This document shows, piece after piece, positions 8,610 through 18,879 of a stretch of DNA of 64,000 bases (position 1 is the stretch's first letter; each line of letters starts with the position of its first letter). The notes beneath the pieces were generated by a model. It saw only the letters and a program-made list of their open reading frames with translations, did not search any database and was not told the origin of the DNA. This stretch comes from JALORV01 sp963724365 (lineage in GTDB: Bacteria; Pseudomonadota; Gammaproteobacteria; Burkholderiales; Burkholderiaceae_F), in assembly GCA_963724365.1 (NCBI GenBank), contig CAVRUR010000016.1, positions 108,643 through 172,642 on the forward strand, given 5' to 3'. The position numbers and the translations under genes are program-made.

Positions 8610-8896
8610 TCGTCACGGTGGTCTTCGCGGCTCCGGAGCGGCGGATCGTTCTACAGGTCGAGGTCGAAACCGGGGTGACGGTCGAAGAGGCCATCATCGC
8701 CTCAGGCGTGCTTTCGCTCGAGCCGGGCCTGCGTCTGCGGACCCTGAGTGTCGGTGTCTGGAATCGCGCGGCCAGACTGGAACAGCACGTGCGTGAGGGT
8801 GACCGTATCGAGATCTACCGTCCGCTGCAGGTCGATCCCAAGGAAGCCCGGCGCGTCCGTGCCGACATCCGTCGACGACGACGGCCGGAGGGCTAG
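8606..8896 (+). CDS. rnfH: RnfH family ubiquitin-like protein
   Basis: A 96-residue UPF0125/RnfH protein with a beta-grasp (ubiquitin-like) fold; the end reads DRIEIYRPLQVDPKEARR, the family signature. Function is not established. The GTG start is set by the 4-bp overlap with the ratA stop and gives the normal family length. The C-terminus is unusually arginine rich. It converges with the DUF4124 gene, overlapping by 4 bp. Confidence 0.88.
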   Translation: MIVTVVFAAPERRIVLQVEVETGVTVEEAIIASGVLSLEPGLRLRTLSVGVWNRAARLEQHVREGDRIEIYRPLQVDPKEARRVRADIRRRRRPEG

Positions 8897-9432
8897 TTGC
8901 AGGTCGACTGAACGATCTTGCGAGTGCGTTCTGCCTCGGCGGCACGCTGACTGTCGTCGAGGTATTCACGATTGCCCGCCGCGTCGCTGCGAACGACCCG
9001 CTGGCCTTCCTCGATCCCTTTCAGATAGCCGCGGGCACGCTCGCACTCCGCCGCCTTGGCGGCGACTTTGACCTGCTCGTCCTGCGTTTTCTTCTCCGCG
9101 TCAGCCCGTTCCTGCTGCCGTTTGCGGAATTCCATTTCCTGTTCCGCGACCGACTTCGGTCCGCTGGATGCGGCGACCGGCTTTGCGTCGGCGGGCTTGG
9201 CAGTCGAGTCGGTAGCGCCCGGCTGCGGTGGCAGCACGGTCTGGGCGTTGCTGGGCTGACGCACGATGCGATCGCCCTTCACGGCCGACGGTGGGGGGCG
9301 GTCCGAATAAACCACACGGCCGTTGTCGTCCTTCCAGGCCCACTGTGCCGCCGCCGGCGTGGCCAGGCTCCATGCGAGCAAGCCCAGCGAAACCAGTACG
9401 CCCACGCGCCACGACGGCATCGAATGCACCAT
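8893..9432 (-). CDS. DUF4124 domain-containing secreted protein
   Basis: A 179-residue protein with a signal peptide (hydrophobic run VGVLVSLGLLAWSLATPAAA) and a DUF4124 domain starting at WAWKDDNGRVVYSDRPPP. A coiled-coil, lysine and glutamate rich section (about 95-140) follows. Probably periplasmic; function unknown. The start at 9432 follows AGGAGG at good spacing on the minus strand. It lies between rnfH and guaB, a location typical of this gene in betaproteobacteria. Confidence 0.85.
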   Translation of the reverse strand: MVHSMPSWRVGVLVSLGLLAWSLATPAAAQWAWKDDNGRVVYSDRPPPSAVKGDRIVRQPSNAQTVLPPQPGATDSTAKPADAKPVAASSGPKSVAEQEMEFRKRQQERADAEKKTQDEQVKVAAKAAECERARGYLKGIEEGQRVVRSDAAGNREYLDDSQRAAEAERTRKIVQSTCN

Positions 9433-9572
9433 AGATCCTCCTCAGCGCAGGAATTCTCCATCGCTTCGCGGCGGGCAGGCAAGTTGAATGGCGGGTGAAC
9501 TCACCCCCACTTTTGGGTTAAACCGCTAGGCCGGGAAGGAAACCGGGCAAAGTCGACCAGAAATCGGGTCGG

Positions 9573-9578
9573 TATACT
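9573..9578 (+). promoter_or_regulatory. Candidate -10 box for guaB
   Basis: TATACT at 9573-9578 lies about 26 bp before the guaB start and is preceded by CGG. No good -35 is visible at the right distance, so this is a weak prediction based on one hexamer and its position. Confidence 0.3.
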
Positions 9579-9603
9579 CCGCTTTTGCGTCATGAGGACA
9601 CCT

Positions 9604-11067
9604 ATGCGGTTGGTTCAGAAGGCGCTGACCTTCGATGACGTGCTGCTCGTCCCCGCCCACTCGGCGGTCCTTCCCCGCGACGTCCAGCTCTCCACAAAGC
9701 TCTCCCGCAAGATCCATTTGAACATTCCGCTGGTCGCGGCCGCCATGGACACGGTGACCGAGGCGCGCCTCGCCATCGCCCTGGCACAGGAAGGCGGCAT
9801 CGGGATCATTCACAAGAACTTTTCGCCGAAGGAGCAGGCGGCCGAGGTGCTGAAGGTCAAGCGCCACGAAGCCGGTGTCCTGCGCGATCCGATCACGCTC
9901 ACACAGGACATGACGGTGCGCGATGCGATCGACCTGCAGCGATCGCACAAAATTTCGGGCCTGCCGGTCGTCGAAGGCAAGAAGATCGTCGGCATCGTCA
10001 CCAATCGCGACCTGCGCTTCGAGACGCGGCTTGACGCGCCGATCCGGGACATCATGACGCCACGCTCGCGCCTGGTGACGGTGCGCGAGGGCGCGAGCCT
10101 GGACGAGGCAAAGGCGCTGATGCACACGCACCGGCTCGAGCGGGTGCTGGTCGTGAACGGCGGTGATGAACTGCTCGGCCTGGTCACCGTCAAGGACATC
10201 ACGAAGGCCACCGAGCATCCGAATGCTGCGAAAGACGAGCAAGGCAAGCTCAGGGTCGGCGGCGCGATCAGCACCGGGACGGATTCCGAGGAGCGCGCCG
10301 AACTGATGGTCAAGGCCGGTGTTGACGTACTGATCGTCGATACGGCCCATGGCCACCACCAGGGTGTGATCGACCGCGTTCGCTGGGTGAAGAAGAATTT
10401 TCCGCAGGTGGACGTCGTCGGCGGCAACATTGCCACTGCAGCTGCTGCGAAGGCGCTGGCGGACGCCGGTGCCGACGGCATCAAGGTCGGCATCGGTCCG
10501 GGTTCGATCTGCACCACGCGCATCGTCGCCGGCGTCGGCGTCCCGCAGATCACTGCGGTGGCCAACGTTGCGAAGGCGCTCGAGGGCTCAGGGATCCCGC
10601 TGATAGCCGACGGCGGCATCCGTTTCTCGGGTGACGTTTCGAAGGCGCTCGCCGCCGGGGCCTATACCGTCATGATGGGCGGCATGTTCGCCGGCACCGA
10701 AGAGGCGCCGGGCGAGGTCATTCTGTATCAGGGGCGTTCCTACAAGAGCTATCGCGGCATGGGCAGCCTGGGAGCGATGACCGAAGGCTCGGCCGAGCGC
10801 TACTTCCAGGACAACGATGCCAATGTCGACAAGTTCGTCCCCGAAGGCATCGAGGGCATGGTGCCGTACAAGGGCAGCGTGCTGGCGATCATCTACCAGC
10901 TGACCGGTGGACTGCGGTCGAGCATGGGCTACTGCGGCTGCAACACCATCGACGAGATGCGTACGCGTGCCGAGTTTGTCGAGATCACGGCCGCCGGCAT
11001 GCGCGAGTCGCATGTGCATGATGTACACATCACCAAGGAAGCGCCCAACTACCGGCTCGAGAACTGA
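9604..11067 (+). CDS. guaB: Inosine-5'-monophosphate dehydrogenase
   Basis: Oxidises IMP to XMP with NAD, the first committed step of GMP synthesis. The 487-residue protein is close to the family standard of 488. The start at 9604 is preferred over 9592 because GAGGACA precedes it and MRLVQKALTFDDVLLVPAHS is the usual N-terminus. A CBS pair (about residues 90-205) is inserted in the TIM barrel. The catalytic loop is GPGSICTTRIVAGVG with Cys303, and the flap motif YRGMGSLGAM is present. It is followed by guaA, completing the GMP branch. Confidence 0.98.
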   Translation: MRLVQKALTFDDVLLVPAHSAVLPRDVQLSTKLSRKIHLNIPLVAAAMDTVTEARLAIALAQEGGIGIIHKNFSPKEQAAEVLKVKRHEAGVLRDPITLTQDMTVRDAIDLQRSHKISGLPVVEGKKIVGIVTNRDLRFETRLDAPIRDIMTPRSRLVTVREGASLDEAKALMHTHRLERVLVVNGGDELLGLVTVKDITKATEHPNAAKDEQGKLRVGGAISTGTDSEERAELMVKAGVDVLIVDTAHGHHQGVIDRVRWVKKNFPQVDVVGGNIATAAAAKALADAGADGIKVGIGPGSICTTRIVAGVGVPQITAVANVAKALEGSGIPLIADGGIRFSGDVSKALAAGAYTVMMGGMFAGTEEAPGEVILYQGRSYKSYRGMGSLGAMTEGSAERYFQDNDANVDKFVPEGIEGMVPYKGSVLAIIYQLTGGLRSSMGYCGCNTIDEMRTRAEFVEITAAGMRESHVHDVHITKEAPNYRLEN

Positions 11068-11232
11068 GTTGACCTCCTCCGACGCCCGCATGAATCGCCG
11101 TCCCCCGCGGGGCGGCCACGGACCCGGCTAGGGACTCCACGTGACCAGGATACTGTTGCTCGCCAGCCCACGCTCGGCGAGCCGCTGCGGCATTTCCATT
11201 CCTCAAAACCGGCCGCAGTGCGGCCACTCGCC

Positions 11233-12798
<1,566 letters not shown>

Positions 12799-12844
12799 GG
12801 GACCTGTGGAAGACGTTCGCCGATCCTGAACGATCGCCCTTGCC

Positions 12845-13921
12845 ATGACTGTTCCTACCGACCGCCTGCCAGCCTGGACCGTCGCCGTGCCGGTCGTGGC
12901 ACTCGGCACGAACATCGCGCTGCACGGCTCCGCCAGTGTCTTTGCCGCGCTTGCATTGATCGTTGTACTGGTGGCAGCGGTGCTGGCCGCGGTGCACCAC
13001 GCCGAAGTCGTGGCGCTGCGCGTCGGCGAGCCGTTCGGCGCGATCCTGCTGGCGTTGGCCGTGACGGTGATCGAGCTCGGGCTGATCGTCTCGATCATGC
13101 TCGGCGAACATCCGGAGCCCGCGCTGATGCGCGACACGATCCACGCGGTCGTCGTGCTTGTGCTGCACGGCATGGCCGGACTGTGCATCGTCGTCGGCGC
13201 ACTGCGTCACCGCGAGCAGGAGTTCCGCACCGAGGGCGCGCAGGCCTACCTGATCGTGCTGTTGCCGATGGTCGCAATCACGCTCGTGTTGCCCAACTTC
13301 ACCACCAGCGCTCCCGGGCCTTACTACACGCCGGCGCAGCTGGCCTTCGTCAGCGTGGCCTGTCTGCTGCTTTGGCTGGCCTTCACCTTTGTGCAGACGG
13401 TCCGCCACCGCGAGCACTTCCTGCCGAACCAGCCGTCGCTGGCGACGCCAGCCGCGCGGCCAGGCTCGCGAATGGTGGCCGCGTCCCTCGGCCTGCTGCT
13501 GGTGGCACTGGTGGCGGTGGTGCTGCTGGCCAAGGGCGTGTCGCCGTTCATCCAGACGGCAGTGGCGGGATTGGGCGCACCTCCGGCGCTGGTGGGTGTG
13601 ATCGTCGCTGCGATCGTGCTGCTGCCTGAAGGCATGACCGCCTTGCGCGCGGCTCGCGACGATCAGTTGCAGACCTCAATCAACCTGGCGCTGGGCTCGG
13701 GCGTGGCCAGCATCGGATTGACCGTGCCCATCGTGTCCGCCATTGCCTGGTGGACGGACAGCCCGATGAAACTCGGCGTCTCACCGGGTAGCGCGATCCT
13801 GCTTGCACTGTCATTCATGATGGCGCTGATCACCTACGGCAGCGGCCGCTCGAGCCTGCTGTCGGGCGTGGTGCACCTGATCCTGCTCGCGACCTGGTTG
13901 TTCCTGATCGTCGTGCCGTGA
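12845..13921 (+). CDS. chaA: Calcium/proton antiporter, ChaA-like
   Basis: Inner-membrane cation/proton antiporter of the CaCA superfamily, 358 residues with about ten or eleven predicted spans. Two repeated exchanger regions are seen: one around EPFGAILLALAVTVIELGLI and one around VIVAAIVLLPEGMTALRAA, where acidic residues sit inside hydrophobic helices as in ChaA. The first region matches ChaA closely. Likely role: export of calcium or sodium/potassium at alkaline pH; the ion cannot be decided from sequence. Confidence 0.82.
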   Translation: MTVPTDRLPAWTVAVPVVALGTNIALHGSASVFAALALIVVLVAAVLAAVHHAEVVALRVGEPFGAILLALAVTVIELGLIVSIMLGEHPEPALMRDTIHAVVVLVLHGMAGLCIVVGALRHREQEFRTEGAQAYLIVLLPMVAITLVLPNFTTSAPGPYYTPAQLAFVSVACLLLWLAFTFVQTVRHREHFLPNQPSLATPAARPGSRMVAASLGLLLVALVAVVLLAKGVSPFIQTAVAGLGAPPALVGVIVAAIVLLPEGMTALRAARDDQLQTSINLALGSGVASIGLTVPIVSAIAWWTDSPMKLGVSPGSAILLALSFMMALITYGSGRSSLLSGVVHLILLATWLFLIVVP

Positions 13922-14087
13922 CGTGCAGGGGAGGACGGCGGGCGGGAATTCGATCGAAATCCGTGGCGAGGCGCTCGATACACTCGCGACGGATTGAATC
14001 GAAGTACTCGGCCCCAGCGGTCGTCGTACCCGCACCAGTGGGCAGCGCGACTGCAAACCGGCCCGACCACGGTCAGAAAGGACCACC

Positions 14088-15194
14088 ATGAAGCGCGGAT
14101 TTGCCGGCCGGTCAACGCTCGCGGCATTGGCCTGTGCAGTGACGATGGCGTCGCATGCGCAGGGTATCGACGACATCGAACGTTGCCGGTCGATCACCGA
14201 CGCGACGGCGCGGCTGGCGTGCTACGACGCCGCTGCTGCTGCAGCGGCTACGCGTACGCCACTGAAGGCGCCCGAGAGCGCACCGACATCGCCAGCCCAG
14301 GCGCCTGCCGCGACCGCACCGGCCGATGAGGGCCGCAGCGCACCCGGATCGCAGTTGGTAGCAACCGGAACACTCGCAGGCGGCCAGTCTCTGATCGCGC
14401 AGCGCTGGGAACTCGAGGACCGCTACAAGGCCGGCACCTTCCGCTTCACCTTCTACCGGCCGAACTACATCCTGCCCGGCGTCTGGTCCGACGAGGTCAA
14501 CGACGCACCGTCGACACCGACACAGCCCACTTTCGTTCCCCCGGCGCCGCTCGACAAGGTCGAAGCCGAGTTCCAGATCAGCTTCAAGATGAAGATGTGG
14601 GAGGACATGTTCGGTGGCCCGTCGGCGCTGTGGCTGGGCTACACGCAGAAGAGCTTCTGGCAGGTCTACAACGAGGAACTTTCGCGGCCGTTCCGTGAGA
14701 CCAACTACGAGCCGGAATTGATCTGGACACTGCCGACCGACTACGAGGTCTTCGGCCTGAAGGGGCGGCTGCTGGCGTTCGGGCTGGTGCACCAGTCCAA
14801 CGGGCGGGGCGACCCGCTGTCGCGCAGCTGGAACCGCGTCTATGGCATGGTCGCCCTCGAGCGCGGACCGTTCGTCATGCAGATCAAGCCGTGGTATCGC
14901 CTGTCCGAGGACGGTCATGAGGACGACAACCCGGACATCACCGACTACATCGGCGATGCGGAGTTCCTGTTCTTCTACAAATGGCGCCAGGACTACACGG
15001 CGACGCTGCGCTACCGCACGACCTTCAAGTCCAATCCTTCATGGGGTTCGGCGCAGCTCGACCTGCGCTTTCCGATCACCTCGGACCTTAAGGGCTACTT
15101 CCAGGTGTTCTCCGGCTACGGCGAGAGTCTGATCGACTACAACTTCCGCAAGACAGCCGTGGGTCTCGGCGTGTCGATCGGGACCTGGTACTGA
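14088..15194 (+). CDS. pldA: Outer-membrane phospholipase A1 (OMPLA)
   Basis: Calcium-dependent outer-membrane beta-barrel phospholipase, 368 residues. A signal peptide (ending near ASHAQ) precedes a periplasmic stretch with CRSITDATARLACYD, then an Ala/Pro-rich linker and the barrel. The active-site motif HQSNGRGDPLSRSWNR is present, with His235 and Ser237 and the following Arg-Gly-Asp-Pro-Leu-Ser typical of PldA. The enzyme removes acyl chains from phospholipids misplaced in the outer leaflet. The N-terminal extension is longer than in E. coli but normal in betaproteobacteria. Confidence 0.93.
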   Translation: MKRGFAGRSTLAALACAVTMASHAQGIDDIERCRSITDATARLACYDAAAAAAATRTPLKAPESAPTSPAQAPAATAPADEGRSAPGSQLVATGTLAGGQSLIAQRWELEDRYKAGTFRFTFYRPNYILPGVWSDEVNDAPSTPTQPTFVPPAPLDKVEAEFQISFKMKMWEDMFGGPSALWLGYTQKSFWQVYNEELSRPFRETNYEPELIWTLPTDYEVFGLKGRLLAFGLVHQSNGRGDPLSRSWNRVYGMVALERGPFVMQIKPWYRLSEDGHEDDNPDITDYIGDAEFLFFYKWRQDYTATLRYRTTFKSNPSWGSAQLDLRFPITSDLKGYFQVFSGYGESLIDYNFRKTAVGLGVSIGTWY

Positions 15195-15284
15195 AGTCAT
15201 CACTACCGCGCCCGTGCGCAGTGCAACGCGCAGTGTGCCGCGGACGCAATCCTGGCCGTCCCTCTCGTCGGTAGACTGCGCACG

Positions 15285-16265
15285 ATGAGGGAAGAGCCTG
15301 CTCGTATTTCTGCCGCCGGGTGGCTGGATAGACTCGGCCAGCTGGCGGTTCGCAACGGAGTCCACCTCGCCAGCCTGCAGCAGAAAGACGGCCGCGACCT
15401 TGAACTCGTTTTTGCCAGCGCGACGCTGTACTTTCCGCCAGAGCAACTGCTCGACGAGCGCGCGGCAAACGACATCCTCAAGGACTTTCTCGCGACCGCC
15501 GGGACGATGCTGGAGACGGATCATGTCGAGCTTCGACGCTGGCTGGTCGATACGGGATTCGTCCGGCGCTCGGATTTCGGCACGGACTACCGGCGGGGTG
15601 CGTTGCCCGCGTGGCTCAGTGAGGCGGCTACCGAGCTCAATACCGATCAGATCGGCCGTGTGGTCAGCGCGGCACGCAGCGTGCGCGACGAGCAGCGCGA
15701 GGCGCGGCGCCAGGCCTGGCTGGCGAGTCAGATCCAGGTGACCGAGGAAGCCGCGGCGTCGCCGGATGCCGATGCCACGTTCATGCGCCTTGCACTCGAC
15801 CAGGCGCACAACGCGTGGGCGCTGGCTGAGGTTCCTGTCGGTGCCGTCGTAGTTCGCGACGGCCGCGTGATCGCGACAGGGTTCAACCAGCCGATCGGCA
15901 ACAGCGATCCGACCGCTCACGCGGAGATCCAGGCGATGCGGGCGGCGGCCGAACTGCTCGGCAACTACCGGCTGAACCATTGCGAGCTGTACGTCACACT
16001 CGAACCGTGCGCGATGTGCGCCGGCGCCATGCAGCACGCGCGGATCAAGCGGCTCGTGTTCGGTGCAGCTGACCCCAAGACCGGTGCCTGCGGCAGTGTC
16101 GTCAATCTGTTCGATGAGCCGCGCCTGAACCACCACACGGCGGTGCGATCCGGCGTGCTGGCCGACGAGGCGGCGGTGCTGCTGTCGCGCTTCTTCGCCG
16201 AGCGCCGCGAGCATCAGAAGAGCGGCCGGCTGCCGGTGAGCGAGGACGGCGATGACGCGGCGTAA
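15285..16265 (+). CDS. tadA: tRNA adenosine-34 deaminase TadA with N-terminal DUF2087-like domain
   Basis: The C-terminal part (about residues 165-310) is TadA, which converts A34 to inosine in tRNA-Arg(ACG). The zinc ligands and catalytic Glu are intact: HAE at 212-214 and PCAMC with Cys242 and Cys245. The N-terminal 110 residues are not part of TadA. They resemble DUF2087 (YFPPEQLLDERAANDILKDF, then RRWLVDTGFVRRSDFGTDYR), a small basic module usually attached to HTH regulators. A linker at about 115-165 joins them. No internal start near the TadA domain looks better than the fusion start. The stop lies inside ldcA (14-bp overlap). Confidence 0.88.
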   Translation: MREEPARISAAGWLDRLGQLAVRNGVHLASLQQKDGRDLELVFASATLYFPPEQLLDERAANDILKDFLATAGTMLETDHVELRRWLVDTGFVRRSDFGTDYRRGALPAWLSEAATELNTDQIGRVVSAARSVRDEQREARRQAWLASQIQVTEEAAASPDADATFMRLALDQAHNAWALAEVPVGAVVVRDGRVIATGFNQPIGNSDPTAHAEIQAMRAAAELLGNYRLNHCELYVTLEPCAMCAGAMQHARIKRLVFGAADPKTGACGSVVNLFDEPRLNHHTAVRSGVLADEAAVLLSRFFAERREHQKSGRLPVSEDGDDAA

Positions 16266-17181
16266 GACGCTGGGACTGGTCGCGCCATCGGGCTTCATGC
16301 CCGATCCCACTGTCGCCGACCGTGCCGCGGCGTTCTTCAGCGCGCGCGGCTGGCAGGTCGAAGCGGGTGAAAGCATGTTCTCGCGCGAGCAACGCTTCGC
16401 CGGGTCCGACGACCTGCGACTGGCCGAGCTGATGCGGTTTGCCACCGACCCGGCGATCGATGTCGTACTGAGCGGGCGGGGCGGCTATGGCCTGTCGCGA
16501 CTGCTCGACCGGATCGATTACAAGGTCATCAGGACGCGCGCGCCAGTCATCGCCGGCTACAGTGACTTCACCGCATTCAATCTTGCCTATCTGGCCCGCG
16601 CCGGCGGCGTCAGCCTGTCGGGGCCATCGGCCGGCGACTTCGGCGCGGCGTCCCCCGATGACTACACGGTCGAGCACTTCTTCGGGCTCATCGAATCGCC
16701 CCGCTACAGCATCGAACTCTTGCTCGGCGGCAAGGCAGGGGAATTCAGCGGGCGGCTATGGGGCGGCAACCTCGTGATGATGGCCGCGCTGCTGGGCACG
16801 CCCTACTTTCCTCGCATCCGTGGTGGCATCCTCGTCGTCGAGGATGTCAACGAGCCCGCTTACAAACTCGAACGCCTCTTCTATCAACTGGCGCAGGCGG
16901 GGGTGCTGCAACGGCAGGCAGCGATCGTGCTCGGCGACTTCGAGCCGGTCCTGCCGATGCCGAACGACAACGGATTCGATCTGGACGCAGTCGTTTCCCG
17001 GGTGCGCGATATCGCCGGCGTCCCGGTCTACACCGGACTACCGTATGGCCACACTCCGCGCAAGCTGACGTTGCCGATCGGCGGCCGTGCGCGCCTCATC
17101 GTGCGTCGCGGCGGACGCGCAACACTGGAACTCAGCGGTTACCCCTCGCTTGCCGGGCCGCGCAGACGCGCAGCTGGGTAA
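16252..17181 (+). CDS. ldcA: LD-carboxypeptidase (muramoyltetrapeptide carboxypeptidase)
   Basis: Cytoplasmic serine peptidase of family S66 that trims the terminal D-Ala from recycled murein tetrapeptides. The 309-residue protein shows the nucleophile Ser104 in GYSDFTAFN. The Glu is in VVEDVNEPAYK and the His in LPYGHTPRK, completing the S66 triad. The start overlaps the tadA end by 14 bp, indicating one operon with coupled translation. It is convergent with the aldolase gene, 6 bp away. Confidence 0.93.
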   Translation: MTRRKTLGLVAPSGFMPDPTVADRAAAFFSARGWQVEAGESMFSREQRFAGSDDLRLAELMRFATDPAIDVVLSGRGGYGLSRLLDRIDYKVIRTRAPVIAGYSDFTAFNLAYLARAGGVSLSGPSAGDFGAASPDDYTVEHFFGLIESPRYSIELLLGGKAGEFSGRLWGGNLVMMAALLGTPYFPRIRGGILVVEDVNEPAYKLERLFYQLAQAGVLQRQAAIVLGDFEPVLPMPNDNGFDLDAVVSRVRDIAGVPVYTGLPYGHTPRKLTLPIGGRARLIVRRGGRATLELSGYPSLAGPRRRAAG

Positions 17182-17187
17182 TCCGAT

Positions 17188-17952
17188 TCAGGCCTGGTAG
17201 CCCGGATTCCTGCGATCGAGCCTGCGCAGCAGTGCGGGCCAGACCAGGCCGCTGCCAGCGCCATGAGTCACGCGCTCCCACTGCTCCTGGGCACCGTCGA
17301 CGATTGCCGCGCTAATGCGCCGCAGCGGCCGGCCGCCACTCTGCGCTCGCACCTGCATCATGCAACTCGTTTCGAAGAAGTACATCGCCACGAAAGCGTC
17401 GGCGACCGAACGGCCGATTGTCAGCAGGCCGTGGTTGCGCAGCATCAGGCAGCGTTTGTCGCCAAGGTCGCCAACTAGTCTCGGCTTCTCGTCCTCGTTG
17501 AGTGCGAGGCCTTCGTAGTCGTGATAGGCGAGCGAAGACAGCACGAACATGGAGTGCTGTGACAGCGGCAGCAGGCCATCTTCCTGCGCCGAGACGGCCA
17601 CGCCGTTGACACTGTGGACATGCAACACGCAGCCAGCGTCGTCGCGTGCGGCATGCACTGCACTGTGGATCGTGAAGCCGGCCGGGTTGATCTCGTAGGG
17701 ACTGCGCGCGAGCTTGCGCCCGTGCAGGTCGACCTTGACCAGGCTCGACGCCGTGATTTCGTCGAACATCATGCCGTAGGGATTGATCAGGAACTGATGG
17801 TCCGGGCCGGGCAGGCGCGCCGAGATGTGGGTGAAGATGAGGTCGTCCCAGCCGAACATCGCCACCAGCCGGTAACAGGCGGCAAGGTCGACGCGCTGCT
17901 GCCATTCTTCGGCACTGACGGTCGCACGTACATCGAGGGCGGAATCGTTCAT
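17188..17952 (-). CDS. Class II aldolase/adducin family protein
   Basis: A 254-residue class II aldolase/adducin domain protein. The zinc-site histidines are visible in CVLHVHSVNG and in the later LRNHGLLTIG motif. The front end (DLAACYRLVAMFGWDDLIFTHISAR) is typical of the large proteobacterial subfamily annotated only by domain. The substrate is unknown. The gene is divergent from a TetR regulator across 72 bp that contain a good operator, so it is the likely target of that regulator. Confidence 0.88.
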   Translation of the reverse strand: MNDSALDVRATVSAEEWQQRVDLAACYRLVAMFGWDDLIFTHISARLPGPDHQFLINPYGMMFDEITASSLVKVDLHGRKLARSPYEINPAGFTIHSAVHAARDDAGCVLHVHSVNGVAVSAQEDGLLPLSQHSMFVLSSLAYHDYEGLALNEDEKPRLVGDLGDKRCLMLRNHGLLTIGRSVADAFVAMYFFETSCMMQVRAQSGGRPLRRISAAIVDGAQEQWERVTHGAGSGLVWPALLRRLDRRNPGYQA

Positions 17953-17990
17953 GTCTTGGCTTGCCGGCAGGTGGATCGGGCGCTAATATA

Positions 17991-18002
17991 TAGACTGGTC
18001 TA
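17991..18002. promoter_or_regulatory. TetR-type operator between the aldolase gene and its divergent regulator
   Basis: TAGAC-TG-GTCTA is a perfect 5-bp inverted repeat with a 2-nt centre. It matches the TAGACC-type half-site known for the LmrA/YxaF-NemR branch of TetR proteins. It lies 22 bp before the regulator start and 38 bp before the aldolase start, and overlaps AT-rich TATATAG sequence suitable for a -10 region. It probably controls both genes. Confidence 0.65.
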
Positions 18003-18024
18003 GTTAGCGAGTCAAGGAGTCCGG

Positions 18025-18681
18025 ATGGCCGTGGAATCGAGGAATACCAGACGGTCCGCCCGGTCTGCCGGCCGGAGCGCGACGGTTGCGATGCCCGGCA
18101 GCCGGCAACGCATGATCGAGGCGACGATCGAACTGATGCGCGGTTCGGGACTGAGTGGCGCCGGCATCAACGAGATCGTCCGGGAAAGCGCAGCACCTAA
18201 GGGATCCATCTACCACTTTTTCCCTGCCGGCAAGCAGCAGATCGTGTCGGAGGCCCTGATTGACTATTCCGTTCGCGTGCTGCAGTTCATCGATACGGCG
18301 CTGTCTTCGCGCCGACTGCCGGCGCAGAAGGTGAGGGCGTTGTTCGACGCGTTTGCGCGGCGAGTAGAAGCGGGCCAGTACCGCCGCAGCTGCGCCTTTG
18401 GTGCGGTCTGCCTCGATCTGGATGCTGACCTCGACGCATTGCGTGTCATCGTTGCCGATGCGTTCGACGACTGGCAGGTGCTGATTGAGCGTCACTTCGA
18501 CCTGGGCAATACCAATCGCACTCGCTCGTTCGCCGGACTGGTGCTGACGGCAATCGAAGGGGCATACATCCGGGCGCGTGCGGAGAGGTCAAGCCGGCCC
18601 TTCCGCGAAGCCGGTGCCTGGCTCTCCGAACTGGCAAGTCCCGGGTCCGTCGCGAACAGGGCAAGCCACCAACTTGGCTGA
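18025..18681 (+). CDS. TetR/AcrR family regulator (LmrA/YxaF-like)
   Basis: A 218-residue repressor. A basic N-terminal tail precedes the helix-turn-helix (about residues 28-75), which reads GAGINEIVRESAAPKGSIYH followed by FFPAGKQQ. The wording 'APKGSIYHFFPxGK' and the C-terminal helices are typical of the LmrA/YxaF subgroup, whose operators contain TAGACC. AAGGAG lies before the ATG. It is divergent from the aldolase gene and probably represses it and itself. The inducer is unknown. Confidence 0.9.
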   Translation: MAVESRNTRRSARSAGRSATVAMPGSRQRMIEATIELMRGSGLSGAGINEIVRESAAPKGSIYHFFPAGKQQIVSEALIDYSVRVLQFIDTALSSRRLPAQKVRALFDAFARRVEAGQYRRSCAFGAVCLDLDADLDALRVIVADAFDDWQVLIERHFDLGNTNRTRSFAGLVLTAIEGAYIRARAERSSRPFREAGAWLSELASPGSVANRASHQLG

Positions 18682-18690
18682 AAGGTGGCT

Positions 18691-18746
18691 TCTGCCGGCA
18701 AACTTGGTCCGCCCAATGGAGAGGGAACTTTGCCTCAAGGCGGTCA
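18691..18746 (+). repeat. Bipartite intergenic repeat, degenerate first copy (R1)
   Basis: The second half, TTGCCTCAAGGCGGTCA, matches the array consensus; the first half (TGCCGGCAAACTTGGTCC) matches poorly. It starts 9 bp after the TetR stop codon and marks the left end of the repeat-bearing region. Confidence 0.4.
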
Positions 18747-18879
18747 TAGCAACCGCCACCTTCTGCCAGCATTGACTTTGCGATCGAAGGGCGTAGCTTG
18801 CCTCCGCTCCCGGCTTCGCCGCGCCGCCGGTGTGAGTCAAAGCAAGAACAAATGCGCGGCCATCGTGAGGAGGGAAGGC

